In this document: piece after piece, positions 1-5,550 of the stretch | Layout: the number at the start of each line of letters is the position of its first letter | Numbering within the stretch: position 1 is the first letter of the stretch | Source: Methanomassiliicoccales archaeon | GTDB lineage: Archaea > Thermoplasmatota > Thermoplasmata > Methanomassiliicoccales > JACIVX01 | Assembly: GCA_028682925.1 (NCBI GenBank) | Contig: JAJRAG010000026.1 | Span: 1-7,885 of the forward strand | Direction of reading: 5' to 3' | DNA: 7,885 nucleotides | Notes under the pieces: model-generated | Told to the model about the DNA's origin: nothing | Seen by the model: only the letters and a program-made list of their open reading frames with translations | Databases searched by the model: none | Translations under genes and position numbers: made by a program

Positions 1-180
1 ACAATGGAGGAGGCGATAATCTGCGCCGTCAATGCCGAGAAGGACGGGGCTCTTGCTGTTGTGTGCGCACCGATCATCGCACCGACGATTGGGAAGATAC
101 TGACGATTCCGGTGTCGGTCGTCATACCGAGAGAAAGCATGCTAAGAGCGATCGAAAGCGCTGCCGAAAAAACCGTCTAA
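1..180 (+). CDS. 3' end of an unidentified protein (partial, 59 residues visible)
   Basis: Frame 1 is open from the window edge to a TAA at 178-180, so this is the C-terminal part of a gene that begins outside the window. The visible residues alternate hydrophobic strands and helices: a helix around EEAIICAVNAEKDGA, a strand ALAVVCAP, a second strand ending IPVSVVIP, and a final helix SMLRAIESAAEKTV. That pattern resembles the last beta-alpha units of a Rossmann-like fold or of a PrpR_N-type sensor domain, but no diagnostic motif is present and I do not recognise the family. The codon pattern looks like normal coding sequence, and the reading frame stops exactly where the convergent ATPase gene stops: its TAA overlaps the opposing TAG by two bases. 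Confidence that it is coding is fairly good; its function is unknown. Confidence 0.6.
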   Translation, partial: TMEEAIICAVNAEKDGALAVVCAPIIAPTIGKILTIPVSVVIPRESMLRAIESAAEKTV

Positions 181-950
181 CGATTGGAGACCGTTTCTCT
201 CTCCAGTTCGGCGAGTATCTTCTTCCTTAAGGAGGCGAACTCGACGCCTCCTCTGTCCCTCGGCCGCTCCCATTCGACATCGAAAATGCTTTTGATCTTC
301 CCTGGACGCGCAGACATGACAACAACTCTGTCCGCGACGAAGACTGCCTCGTCGACCGAGTGTGTGATGAAGACGACGGTCTTTTTCATCTCTGACCATA
401 TGCGGAGAAGTTCCTTCTGCATCAGGTTCCTGGTCTGAGCGTCTAGTGCACCGAATGGTTCGTCCATGAGAAGGATCGCTGGGTCGTTTGCGAGAGCTCT
501 AGCAATACCGACCCTCTGCTTCATTCCCCCGGATAGCTCATCTGGATGGGACATTTCGAAGCCTTTCAACCCTACCAGGTCAATATATCTGTCAGAGATT
601 GTCTTCCTCTCCTCTTTTGGGATCTTCCTGATTTCAAGCCCGAATTCGATGTTCTTCCTAACGGTTCTCCAGGGGAACAGGCCGAACTCTTGGAAGACCA
701 TTCCTCGGTCTGATCCAGGACCGGTTATCTCCTTGTTCTTGAGGAGAATCTTACCGCTTGTGGGTTCTTCCAGGCCAGCGATTACTCTCAGGAGAGTGGT
801 CTTGCCGCATCCGGACGGACCAAGCACGCATACGAACTCACCGTCCATAATGTCGAGATTGAAATCCTCGATCGCGACGAGTTCTCCGTCGCCTTTTCTG
901 AAAGATTTGTGCAGGTCCTTGATCGAGAGCACTACTTCATTCCCATCCAT
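177..950 (-). CDS. ABC transporter ATP-binding protein, nitrate/sulfonate/taurine type
   Basis: This is the cytoplasmic nucleotide-binding subunit that powers import through the adjacent permease. The 257 residues carry every expected ATPase motif: Walker A GPSGCGKTT at 44-52, the Q-loop VFQE at 85-88, the signature LSGGMKQR at 139-146, Walker B ILLMDEP at 159-165, the D-loop GALD at 167-170 and the H-loop histidine at 197 (ITHSVDEA). The Q-loop context GMVFQEFGLFPW and the total length are typical of the SsuB/TauB/NrtD-like family. The ATG at 950 is supported by a strong Shine-Dalgarno AGGAGGG (complement of 958-964), 7 bases upstream. The gene overlaps the end of the permease gene by 19 bases, so the two are almost certainly co-transcribed and translationally coupled. 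Its stop overlaps the stop of the opposing gene. The substrate cannot be inferred from this subunit. Confidence 0.95.
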   Translation of the reverse strand: MDGNEVVLSIKDLHKSFRKGDGELVAIEDFNLDIMDGEFVCVLGPSGCGKTTLLRVIAGLEEPTSGKILLKNKEITGPGSDRGMVFQEFGLFPWRTVRKNIEFGLEIRKIPKEERKTISDRYIDLVGLKGFEMSHPDELSGGMKQRVGIARALANDPAILLMDEPFGALDAQTRNLMQKELLRIWSEMKKTVVFITHSVDEAVFVADRVVVMSARPGKIKSIFDVEWERPRDRGGVEFASLRKKILAELERETVSNR

Positions 951-1756
951 TTGGATACCCTCCTTTCGACGTACCCGCTAACTTCGACCGTCAGTATTCC
1001 AAGGGCCGCGATGACGACCATGCCAGCGAACATGTAATCCCATTTGCCAACCTGCGACATCACCGAGATATAGAGTCCCACTCCTCCACCAAATGCGACG
1101 ATCATCTCAGCCGCGACAATGCACATCCAACCGATTCCGAGGCCTATTCTTATGCCGGTCATCAAATACGGAATCGCGGACGGAAGTATGACTTTCTTGA
1201 ATAGTGTAAGTCTGTCCGCTCCTTGGGTCTTTGCTACGTCGAGAAAGAGAGGGTCCACGCTCTTCACGCCGAAGATTACATTGGAGAGAACTGGAAAGAA
1301 GACGCCGAGGAGGACTGGCATGATTGGACCCCAGAATACCCCAGCGACTATGAAGAAGAAAGGTGCCCATGCCATTGGTGGTATCGGGCGAAATACCTCT
1401 ACTATTGGTCTACTGAAGTTCTCCGCAATCTTGAAGAATCCCATCAAAAGGCCAAGAGGCAAAGCGATTACGAAAGCCAACGCGAATCCCAAAAGGAACC
1501 TGACAAGACTCTTGCTCATATGCTGCCACATCGTCACGCCAGTGTTGGGATCCGGATTCTGGAAGGAGTCGACCAATGCCACTCCCACTTTGTAAGGTGA
1601 TGGAAAGTACTCCGAGGGGAAAATGCTCGACAGCGCCCACCATACAAGGACGAATGCCACGAGGGAAACCAAAACAATCGCTGCACTCTTCATCAGTCCG
1701 CGCTCGGAATCGCGGGAAAGGAGCTTTCTCAGTCTGCCAAAAGCGTTGGATTTCAT
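932..1756 (-). CDS. ABC transporter permease, nitrate/sulfonate/taurine type
   Basis: This 274-residue membrane subunit forms the translocation channel, probably as a homodimer with two copies of the ATPase. Hydrophobic segments lie near residues 24-46, 84-108, 131-165 (probably two passes), 199-221 and 241-262, giving about six passes as expected for the BPD_transp_1 family. The cytoplasmic EAA loop that contacts the ATPase is visible at about 173-206: DVAKTQGAD followed by LFKKVILPSAIPY, with the conserved glycine at 179 and the LP pair at 191-192. In this copy EAA reads DVA. The conserved FRPIPPMAWAP stretch (122-132) is typical of SsuC/TauC-like permeases. The chosen ATG at 1756 has a weak GTGAT Shine-Dalgarno-like match (1763-1767 region) 5-6 bases upstream; a later methionine at residue 22, just before the first membrane segment, is a less likely alternative. 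The gene follows the binding-protein gene after 64 bases and overlaps the ATPase gene. Confidence 0.93.
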   Translation of the reverse strand: MKSNAFGRLRKLLSRDSERGLMKSAAIVLVSLVAFVLVWWALSSIFPSEYFPSPYKVGVALVDSFQNPDPNTGVTMWQHMSKSLVRFLLGFALAFVIALPLGLLMGFFKIAENFSRPIVEVFRPIPPMAWAPFFFIVAGVFWGPIMPVLLGVFFPVLSNVIFGVKSVDPLFLDVAKTQGADRLTLFKKVILPSAIPYLMTGIRIGLGIGWMCIVAAEMIVAFGGGVGLYISVMSQVGKWDYMFAGMVVIAALGILTVEVSGYVERRVSKWMGMK

Positions 1757-1773
1757 TCTATCACGGCAATACG

Positions 1774-1788
1774 ATTAAAAACTAAAAA
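1774..1788 (-). promoter_or_regulatory. T-rich element between binding-protein and permease genes
   Basis: On the minus strand this reads TTTTTAGTTTTTAAT, the only strongly T-rich run in the 64-base gap between the binding-protein stop and the permease start. Archaeal RNA polymerase terminates at such oligo-T runs, so it could trim or attenuate the transcript after the binding-protein gene and give more binding protein than permease. It could equally be a TATA-like box giving the permease/ATPase pair its own nearly leaderless transcript, since it lies about 18-32 bases upstream of the permease ATG. The sequence alone does not decide between the two. Confidence 0.35.
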
Positions 1789-1820
1789 GGTTTGGAGCGA
1801 GGATCAAGCAACCTTGAGCT

Positions 1821-2912
1821 TCACTTGGCCTTCACGGTGAAGCCATGATCCTCGGCCACCTTGAGTAACAATAGGTGCTGTATCGATGATGGTCCAGGGG
1901 TCGCGATAGTTTTTCCTTCAAGGCCCTCGTAGTTCTGTATTGAAGGGTTGACTATTATGGCCGATCCTTCGCTGTTTGCCTGGGCGACGATTATCGTATT
2001 CACACCGCTGTTGAGGTGGAATAGAATCGTTGGAGGACTCCCCAGGTATCCCATGTCAGCTGCCTTGCCAGCAAATGCTGTCATTATGCCTCCGCCAGCT
2101 GGATACCCGCCCGGAAGTGGGTCGATCGTTCTCACTCCGAATTTCTCGAAAAGTGTCTGGCCTCCGCCTACAGTCCTGTTCTCCGCAACGACTCTCGCGA
2201 ATTGGTGAAGATCTCCCGTCAGGTACGCCATTCTGACATCCCCAACGATGACGTCGCTGGGCAATACAGAGTCCGCGCTGGCGAGGTAGCTGCCGTCCAC
2301 ATAGTTGGCGACAAAGTCGTTGACCGAACTGTACCCCCTAGCACTGAGTTTGCTCTGGTCTATCTGTCCAAGAGTAATGTATGTATCAGTGAACATCTTC
2401 AGTCCCGCAATGAACTGCTCACCCATTCTATAGTCAAGTGTCATGTGACCCATGGAGGCCGCAACGACAGAGTCATTGCGATTGCTGAACTTCGCACCTA
2501 TCTCCAGCAGTAGAGTGTAGTTCGCGCTACCAGGGTGCGCCCATGCATCGGCTATCCATCTGTTAGCTTCAATGTGGGCCTTCAGAACTCTCATGACTAG
2601 ATTCGGATGACTCTGGGCAAATGACTTGTCAACTGCCACAACGCAGCAAGGGTGATTAGGCCAGACATCTCCCGACCATTCCAGTACCCTGCCCGTTCCA
2701 CCGAGCAGTGAATCAGACACGTACGGTTCCCAGCTCACGCCACCGTCGACATCACCTCTCTGAATCGCGATCTTCTGGTCCTTCGGGGCAATCGTCACCC
2801 AGTATACGGTCTTCTCCGTATTCTCACTGGGCCCGAGACATCCCGCGGCTGCGATTCCGATGACTACGATGGCAACGACCAAGAACACTGAGGCTGCAGG
2901 ATTTGGTTTCAT
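1821..2912 (-). CDS. ABC transporter substrate-binding lipoprotein, apparently circularly permuted
   Basis: This is the extracytoplasmic substrate-capture subunit of the transporter (363 residues). A basic-poor hydrophobic leader (residues 7-23) ends in a lipobox, AAAGC, with the lipidated cysteine at 25. The mature protein belongs to the SsuA/TauA/NrtA (NMT1-like) type II binding-protein family, but the family motifs appear in the wrong order. Right after the linker come VYWVTIAP (36-43), the stretch RGDVDGGVSWEPYV (52-65), WSGDVWPNHPCC (79-90) and a helix SHPNLVMRVLKAH, which normally form the later half. After a linker near 205-224 come VRMAYLTGDLHQ (226-237), MGYLGSPP (287-294), SEGSAIIV (314-321) and KTIATPGPSSIQ (334-345), which are normally the mature N terminus; the protein stops at 363 after the following helix. 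The frame is continuous with no stop or shift. The start is supported by a TATA box and an AGGTGAT Shine-Dalgarno (complement of 2916-2922) just upstream. Substrate is undetermined. Confidence 0.92.
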   Translation of the reverse strand: MKPNPAASVFLVVAIVVIGIAAAGCLGPSENTEKTVYWVTIAPKDQKIAIQRGDVDGGVSWEPYVSDSLLGGTGRVLEWSGDVWPNHPCCVVAVDKSFAQSHPNLVMRVLKAHIEANRWIADAWAHPGSANYTLLLEIGAKFSNRNDSVVAASMGHMTLDYRMGEQFIAGLKMFTDTYITLGQIDQSKLSARGYSSVNDFVANYVDGSYLASADSVLPSDVIVGDVRMAYLTGDLHQFARVVAENRTVGGGQTLFEKFGVRTIDPLPGGYPAGGGIMTAFAGKAADMGYLGSPPTILFHLNSGVNTIIVAQANSEGSAIIVNPSIQNYEGLEGKTIATPGPSSIQHLLLLKVAEDHGFTVKAK

Positions 2913-2944
2913 CGGATCACCTTAAGCCATGAAAAAATTCCCTA

Positions 2945-2952
2945 TATATAAA
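2945..2952 (-). promoter_or_regulatory. TATA box of the binding-protein/transporter promoter
   Basis: On the minus strand the sequence reads ATTTATATATAGG, containing TTTATATA, a near-ideal archaeal box A. Its centre is about 35 bases upstream of the binding-protein ATG, so with the usual spacing of about 25 bases transcription would start near 2923, leaving a leader of roughly 10 bases. That leader contains the AGGTGAT Shine-Dalgarno at 2916-2922, which fits a short-leader mRNA. Confidence 0.7.
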
Positions 2953-2956
2953 TCGG

Positions 2957-2975
2957 TTTTCCCTGTTAAGGAAAA
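2957..2975. repeat. Inverted repeat TTTTCC-N7-GGAAAA abutting the transporter TATA box
   Basis: The left arm TTTTCC is at 2957-2962 and the right arm GGAAAA at 2970-2975, separated by CTGTTAA. The left arm ends four bases from the leftward TATA box, so the repeat covers the place where the BRE element and the TFB contact would lie. A dimeric regulator bound here could block or recruit the basal machinery. Short AT-rich repeats also arise by chance, so the role as an operator is tentative. Confidence 0.35.
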
Positions 2976-3027
2976 AAGTATCCTCATTGTACGTGTACCT
3001 TACGAATCTTATACATCTGGGTGCCTA

Positions 3028-3037
3028 AACAATTGTT
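3028..3037. repeat. Perfect palindrome AACAATTGTT in the divergent region
   Basis: AACAATTGTT reads identically on both strands and sits about midway between the two divergent promoters (about 75 bases from each TATA box). It has the form of a small dimer-binding operator half-pair, but nothing else in the sequence shows that it is used. Confidence 0.25.
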
Positions 3038-3102
3038 CGCATGGGCTGTCCGTCTACTGTTATTCTGGATCTATTTTGGGCCCTGCAGATAGGTTGTGTC
3101 AC

Positions 3103-3118
3103 AAGAAAGAAATTATAA
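3103..3118 (+). promoter_or_regulatory. BRE/TATA promoter of the winged-helix regulator
   Basis: AAGAAAGA followed by AATTATAA (3111-3118) resembles an archaeal purine-rich BRE plus box A. The TATA centre is about 33 bases upstream of the ATG at 3149, predicting a start near 3141 and a leader of only about 8 bases. That fits the lack of a Shine-Dalgarno before this ATG. Confidence 0.6.
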
Positions 3119-3148
3119 GGCTTACTTTCTATCGACTGATTTGATAAT

Positions 3149-3601
3149 ATGTTCGAGCTAAATGTCGTCAGCAACACGCCGTTGACGCCCCTGGACGATA
3201 TTGATGACGTGGCCCTCCAGTTCCTTGCCCAGGTCGGCTATCTGCCGACAGGCTACGGTCCAAAGACCAAGGCAACGGATGTCAGGGGCAGTGTGCCATA
3301 CAAGCTTTTCATGAATTGCTTCATGAAGAATATGAAGAGGGTCTGGCTTGTTGAGGAGCTCGCCGCCAATCTAAAGACTACCAAGCCTACGATCTATCGT
3401 CACCTTAACAAATTGAAAGGAATGGACGTAATCGAGGAAGTGGTGACTGAGCGGGGGAAGCAGAGCAAGAAGGGATACAGGATTCGTTACGGGGACCTCA
3501 AGAAGGCCTGGAGCTTCACGGAGGCAAACGTCGAGATGGCTATGGATGGCTACAGAAAGACAGTGGATCACCTCCAGAAGCTGGTCGAGGAGGAACGCTA
3601 G
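3149..3601 (+). CDS. Winged helix-turn-helix transcriptional regulator
   Basis: This is a predicted DNA-binding protein of 150 residues with an ArsR/MarR-like winged-helix core at about 50-115. The stretch RVWLVEELAANLKTT forms the first helices, TKPTIYRHLNKLKGM (78-92) is the likely recognition helix, and VIEEVVTERGKQSKKGYRIRYG gives the beta-hairpin wing. The N-terminal 45 residues (DDIDDVALQFLAQVGY and onward) are a separate, unrecognised segment. The C-terminal 35 residues form a charged helix (YRKTVDHLQKLVEEER) suited to dimerisation. No ligand-binding or metal-binding domain is visible. The gene has its own promoter and an almost leaderless start, and its stop codon touches the ATG of the next gene, so the pair is one operon. 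Being divergent from the transporter it may regulate that promoter, but the tighter link is to the downstream gene. Its target is unknown. Confidence 0.85.
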   Translation: MFELNVVSNTPLTPLDDIDDVALQFLAQVGYLPTGYGPKTKATDVRGSVPYKLFMNCFMKNMKRVWLVEELAANLKTTKPTIYRHLNKLKGMDVIEEVVTERGKQSKKGYRIRYGDLKKAWSFTEANVEMAMDGYRKTVDHLQKLVEEER

Positions 3602-3889
3602 ATGCCTGTCAAGGAGACAACTGAACCAAACCTAACGAGAGGATCGAAGTGGAAGGTCGTGAGCAGCGGAGGACAGGGTGAACCTATTGTCTCATCTGGA
3701 ATCTTCAAGGGGTATGTCGCATTCGGGCACGACTCTGCGATAAGCATCGAACTGGACTCTTCTCATGGCGAGGATGCTGGGCGGGTCCGGGTAATCCCTT
3801 GCGCTGTTGTCCTGTCATTGGACCTGATAGCCATCAAACGGGAAGAAGAGGAAAAAGGCGGAGAAGAGCGAGGTGTCTACTTCGGCTAG
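3602..3889 (+). CDS. Conserved-looking archaeal hypothetical protein, 95 residues
   Basis: The ATG follows the regulator's TAG with no gap, and a good Shine-Dalgarno GGAGG (3589-3593), 8 bases upstream inside the regulator gene, sets the start. The core (about 13-80) is rich in predicted beta strands: SKWKVVSSG, IVSSGIFKGYVAFG, SAISIELD, GRVRVIPCAVVLSLDLI. The last 15-20 residues are a charged, glutamate-rich tail. The strand pattern with a central glycine and a VIP turn before the last strand suggests a small beta barrel, possibly Sm-like or SH3-like. I recall similar small proteins in euryarchaeal genomes, but I cannot name a family with certainty and give no function. Coupling to the regulator suggests joint expression; whether the two proteins interact cannot be told. 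Confidence 0.75.
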   Translation: MPVKETTEPNLTRGSKWKVVSSGGQGEPIVSSGIFKGYVAFGHDSAISIELDSSHGEDAGRVRVIPCAVVLSLDLIAIKREEEEKGGEERGVYFG

Positions 3890-3932
3890 GCAGTTGGCAT
3901 TCTACACGTAGCTTCTTAGACTCAGACACAGG

Positions 3933-3941
3933 CTTTTTATC
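3933..3941 (+). promoter_or_regulatory. TATA box of the elp3 gene
   Basis: CTTTTTATC is the only box A-like element in the 73-base gap before elp3. Its centre (about 3937) is 26 bases upstream of the GTG at 3963, which is the usual distance from box A to the transcription start. The transcript would therefore begin at or next to the start codon, that is, leaderless. No Shine-Dalgarno precedes the GTG, which agrees. This is the main reason for accepting the GTG start. Confidence 0.6.
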
Positions 3942-3962
3942 CACCTGCGCAATGATGTTGCC

Positions 3963-5510
3963 GTGGACTATCACGAGCGCTTGTTGGAGATGATACTGGA
4001 TGGTAGGGTAAGAGATCGGAAAGCCCTCCAGATTGCGAAGATAGCGCTATCAAGGGAATTTCGTCTGGGTAGAGTCCCTCCCAATTCAGAGACTCTTGCA
4101 AGGGCCGACCCGAAAATACTTCCAATCGTGGAAACGCTCCTCCGTCGCAAACCTGTCCGAACCCTAAGCGGGGTCGCAGTTGTGGCTGTAATGACATCTC
4201 CTTCACAATGTCCGCATGGCAAGTGTTCATACTGTCCAGGTGGGGTCGAGACCGGATCACCGCAATCTTACACAGGAAAGGAGCCGGCAGCCCGGAGGGC
4301 TCTCACCAACGAGTTCGATCCGTTCAGACAGGTGTCGAGCAGACTGAGACAGCTCGAAGCGATCGGGCATCCCACGGACAAGGTGGACCTGATAATCATG
4401 GGCGGAACGTTCACCGCCAGACCAGTGGAATATCAGACCTTGTTCGTTCAGAGGTGCTTTGATGCTTTGAATGGGTCCGAGAGTGCGAGTCTTTCGGAAT
4501 CGCATCTGATCAACGAGACTGGGCTTCACCGCTGCATCGGCATGACGGTCGAGACAAGGCCGGACTTCTTTGACAACTCGGCGGCAGCATTCTCGATGGA
4601 GCTGGGCGCAACAAGGGTCGAGCTGGGAGTCCAGATACTGGACGATGAAGTATTGAAAGGAGTGAACCGGGGGCACGATGTGGATGCGGTGGTTCAAGCG
4701 ACAAGAATCGCCAAGGAAAAAGGCATGAAGGTCTGCTACCACGTCATGCCAGGTCTCCCTGGGTCAGATCCTCGGAAGGATTTGGATCGCTTCGCGACGA
4801 TCTTCAATGATGAGAGGTTCAGACCAGACATGATCAAGATCTATCCGACCCTCGTGGTGAAGGGCACGACACTGTTTGAAATGTGGCGTGATGGTGCTTA
4901 CTCTCCATATTCGACCGAAGAGGCTGTGCAGGTGATTGCAGAGATGAAGAACCTCGTGCCTCCCTACGTCAGAATACAGCGCATCCAGAGGGACATACCC
5001 ATTCCTCTGGTAGAGGCGGGAGTAGACAAGGGTCATCTGAGACAGCTTGTGAGAGAGAGGATGCGGTTCGATGGCAACCGATGCAAGTGCATACGATGCA
5101 GGGAGGTCGGGCTGATGGGAGTAGAGGCATACGATAGGAAGGATGTTCATCTCAAAGAGATAAGCTATCAGGCGTCTGGAGGCACGGAGCACTTCGTCTC
5201 GTTCGAGATTCCTGTCCTCGGAGCGCTCGTGGGGTACGCGAGGTTGAGGTTGACCCCATCATCGTTTGAAGGAGGTGCGGCTCATCTCCGCGAGTTGAAG
5301 GTGTTCGGTCAGATGGCCCAACTCGGCGACTCGCGCGAGGCATGGCAGCACCACGGGTATGGGAAGGAGCTGATGGAGGAGGTCGAGAGGATCGCCCGGG
5401 ATGCCGGCAGCGGCAAGGTCCTCGTGACGAGTGGCGTCGGCGCGCGGCAGTATTACGCATCTCTGGGGTATGATCGCTCGGGCGTTTATATGGAAAAGCC
5501 TTTCAGGTAA
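3963..5510 (+). CDS. elp3: Elp3-family tRNA uridine(34) radical-SAM acetyltransferase
   Basis: Archaeal Elp3 acts alone in the cytoplasm to build the carboxymethyl side chain on wobble uridine 34 of tRNAs, using S-adenosylmethionine chemistry and acetyl-CoA. In eukaryotes the homologue is the catalytic subunit of Elongator. The 515-residue length matches the family. A basic N-terminal tRNA-binding region (about 1-65) leads to the radical-SAM core with its CX4CX2C cluster ligands C83, C88 and C91 in CPHGKCSYCPGG. Further core motifs are MGGTFTARP (146-154), MTVETRPD (194-201), ELGVQ (220-224) and YHVMPGLPGSDPRKD (259-273). A cysteine-rich linker at C374, C376 and C379 probably binds zinc. The C-terminal GNAT acetyltransferase domain (about 395-515) includes the acetyl-CoA loop QHHGYGKEL (462-470) and the terminal SGVGARQYYASLGY (490-503). 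All key residues appear intact. The start is GTG, judged from the promoter spacing; the upstream ATGs at 3952 and 3955 are in another frame. Confidence 0.96.
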   Translation: MDYHERLLEMILDGRVRDRKALQIAKIALSREFRLGRVPPNSETLARADPKILPIVETLLRRKPVRTLSGVAVVAVMTSPSQCPHGKCSYCPGGVETGSPQSYTGKEPAARRALTNEFDPFRQVSSRLRQLEAIGHPTDKVDLIIMGGTFTARPVEYQTLFVQRCFDALNGSESASLSESHLINETGLHRCIGMTVETRPDFFDNSAAAFSMELGATRVELGVQILDDEVLKGVNRGHDVDAVVQATRIAKEKGMKVCYHVMPGLPGSDPRKDLDRFATIFNDERFRPDMIKIYPTLVVKGTTLFEMWRDGAYSPYSTEEAVQVIAEMKNLVPPYVRIQRIQRDIPIPLVEAGVDKGHLRQLVRERMRFDGNRCKCIRCREVGLMGVEAYDRKDVHLKEISYQASGGTEHFVSFEIPVLGALVGYARLRLTPSSFEGGAAHLRELKVFGQMAQLGDSREAWQHHGYGKELMEEVERIARDAGSGKVLVTSGVGARQYYASLGYDRSGVYMEKPFR

Positions 5511-5512
5511 TG

Positions 5513-5520
5513 TTTTATTC
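5513..5520 (+). promoter_or_regulatory. Possible TATA box before the zinc-ribbon gene
   Basis: TTTTATTC lies just after the elp3 stop and about 35 bases before the TTG at 5551, giving a predicted short leader. A second candidate, TTTATAT at 5485-5491, lies inside the end of elp3. The downstream gene could also simply be read through from elp3, since the gap is only 40 bases. Confidence 0.35.
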
Positions 5521-5550
5521 CATGTCACACATACTTGAACTGGTGTTCCA

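Larger units (their letters stand above)
2913..3148. promoter_or_regulatory. Divergent intergenic regulatory region
   Basis: This 236-base AT-richer stretch separates the transporter cluster (leftward) from the winged-helix regulator gene (rightward). It holds one TATA-like promoter for each direction, an inverted repeat next to the leftward TATA box and a perfect 10-base palindrome near the middle. A divergent regulator beside a transporter is a common arrangement for local control, so the regulator may act here; this is inference from layout only. A 71-codon plus-strand frame crosses the region but has no support as a gene. Confidence 0.6.

Noticed and set aside
1119..1595. A 158-codon plus-strand open frame
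   Set aside because: It is antisense to the permease core, where membrane segments and the EAA loop are clear on the minus strand.
1829..1844. Inverted repeat CTTCAC-G-GTGAAG near the binding-protein stop as a terminator hairpin
   Set aside because: The arms are separated by a single base, too tight for a hairpin loop, it lies within coding sequence, and no T-run follows directly.
1821..2912. Frameshift, truncation or gene fragment as the explanation for the odd motif order of the binding protein
   Set aside because: The frame is continuous over 363 codons, starts with a good lipoprotein signal, has total length normal for the family, and contains each family motif once; reordering explains this better than damage.
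2929..3144. A 71-codon plus-strand open frame in the divergent intergenic region
   Set aside because: Its ATG has no Shine-Dalgarno or upstream box A, it overlaps the TATA box and palindromes of the transporter promoter, and its composition (many Cys, Ser, Tyr, no domain pattern) looks like translated non-coding AT-rich DNA.
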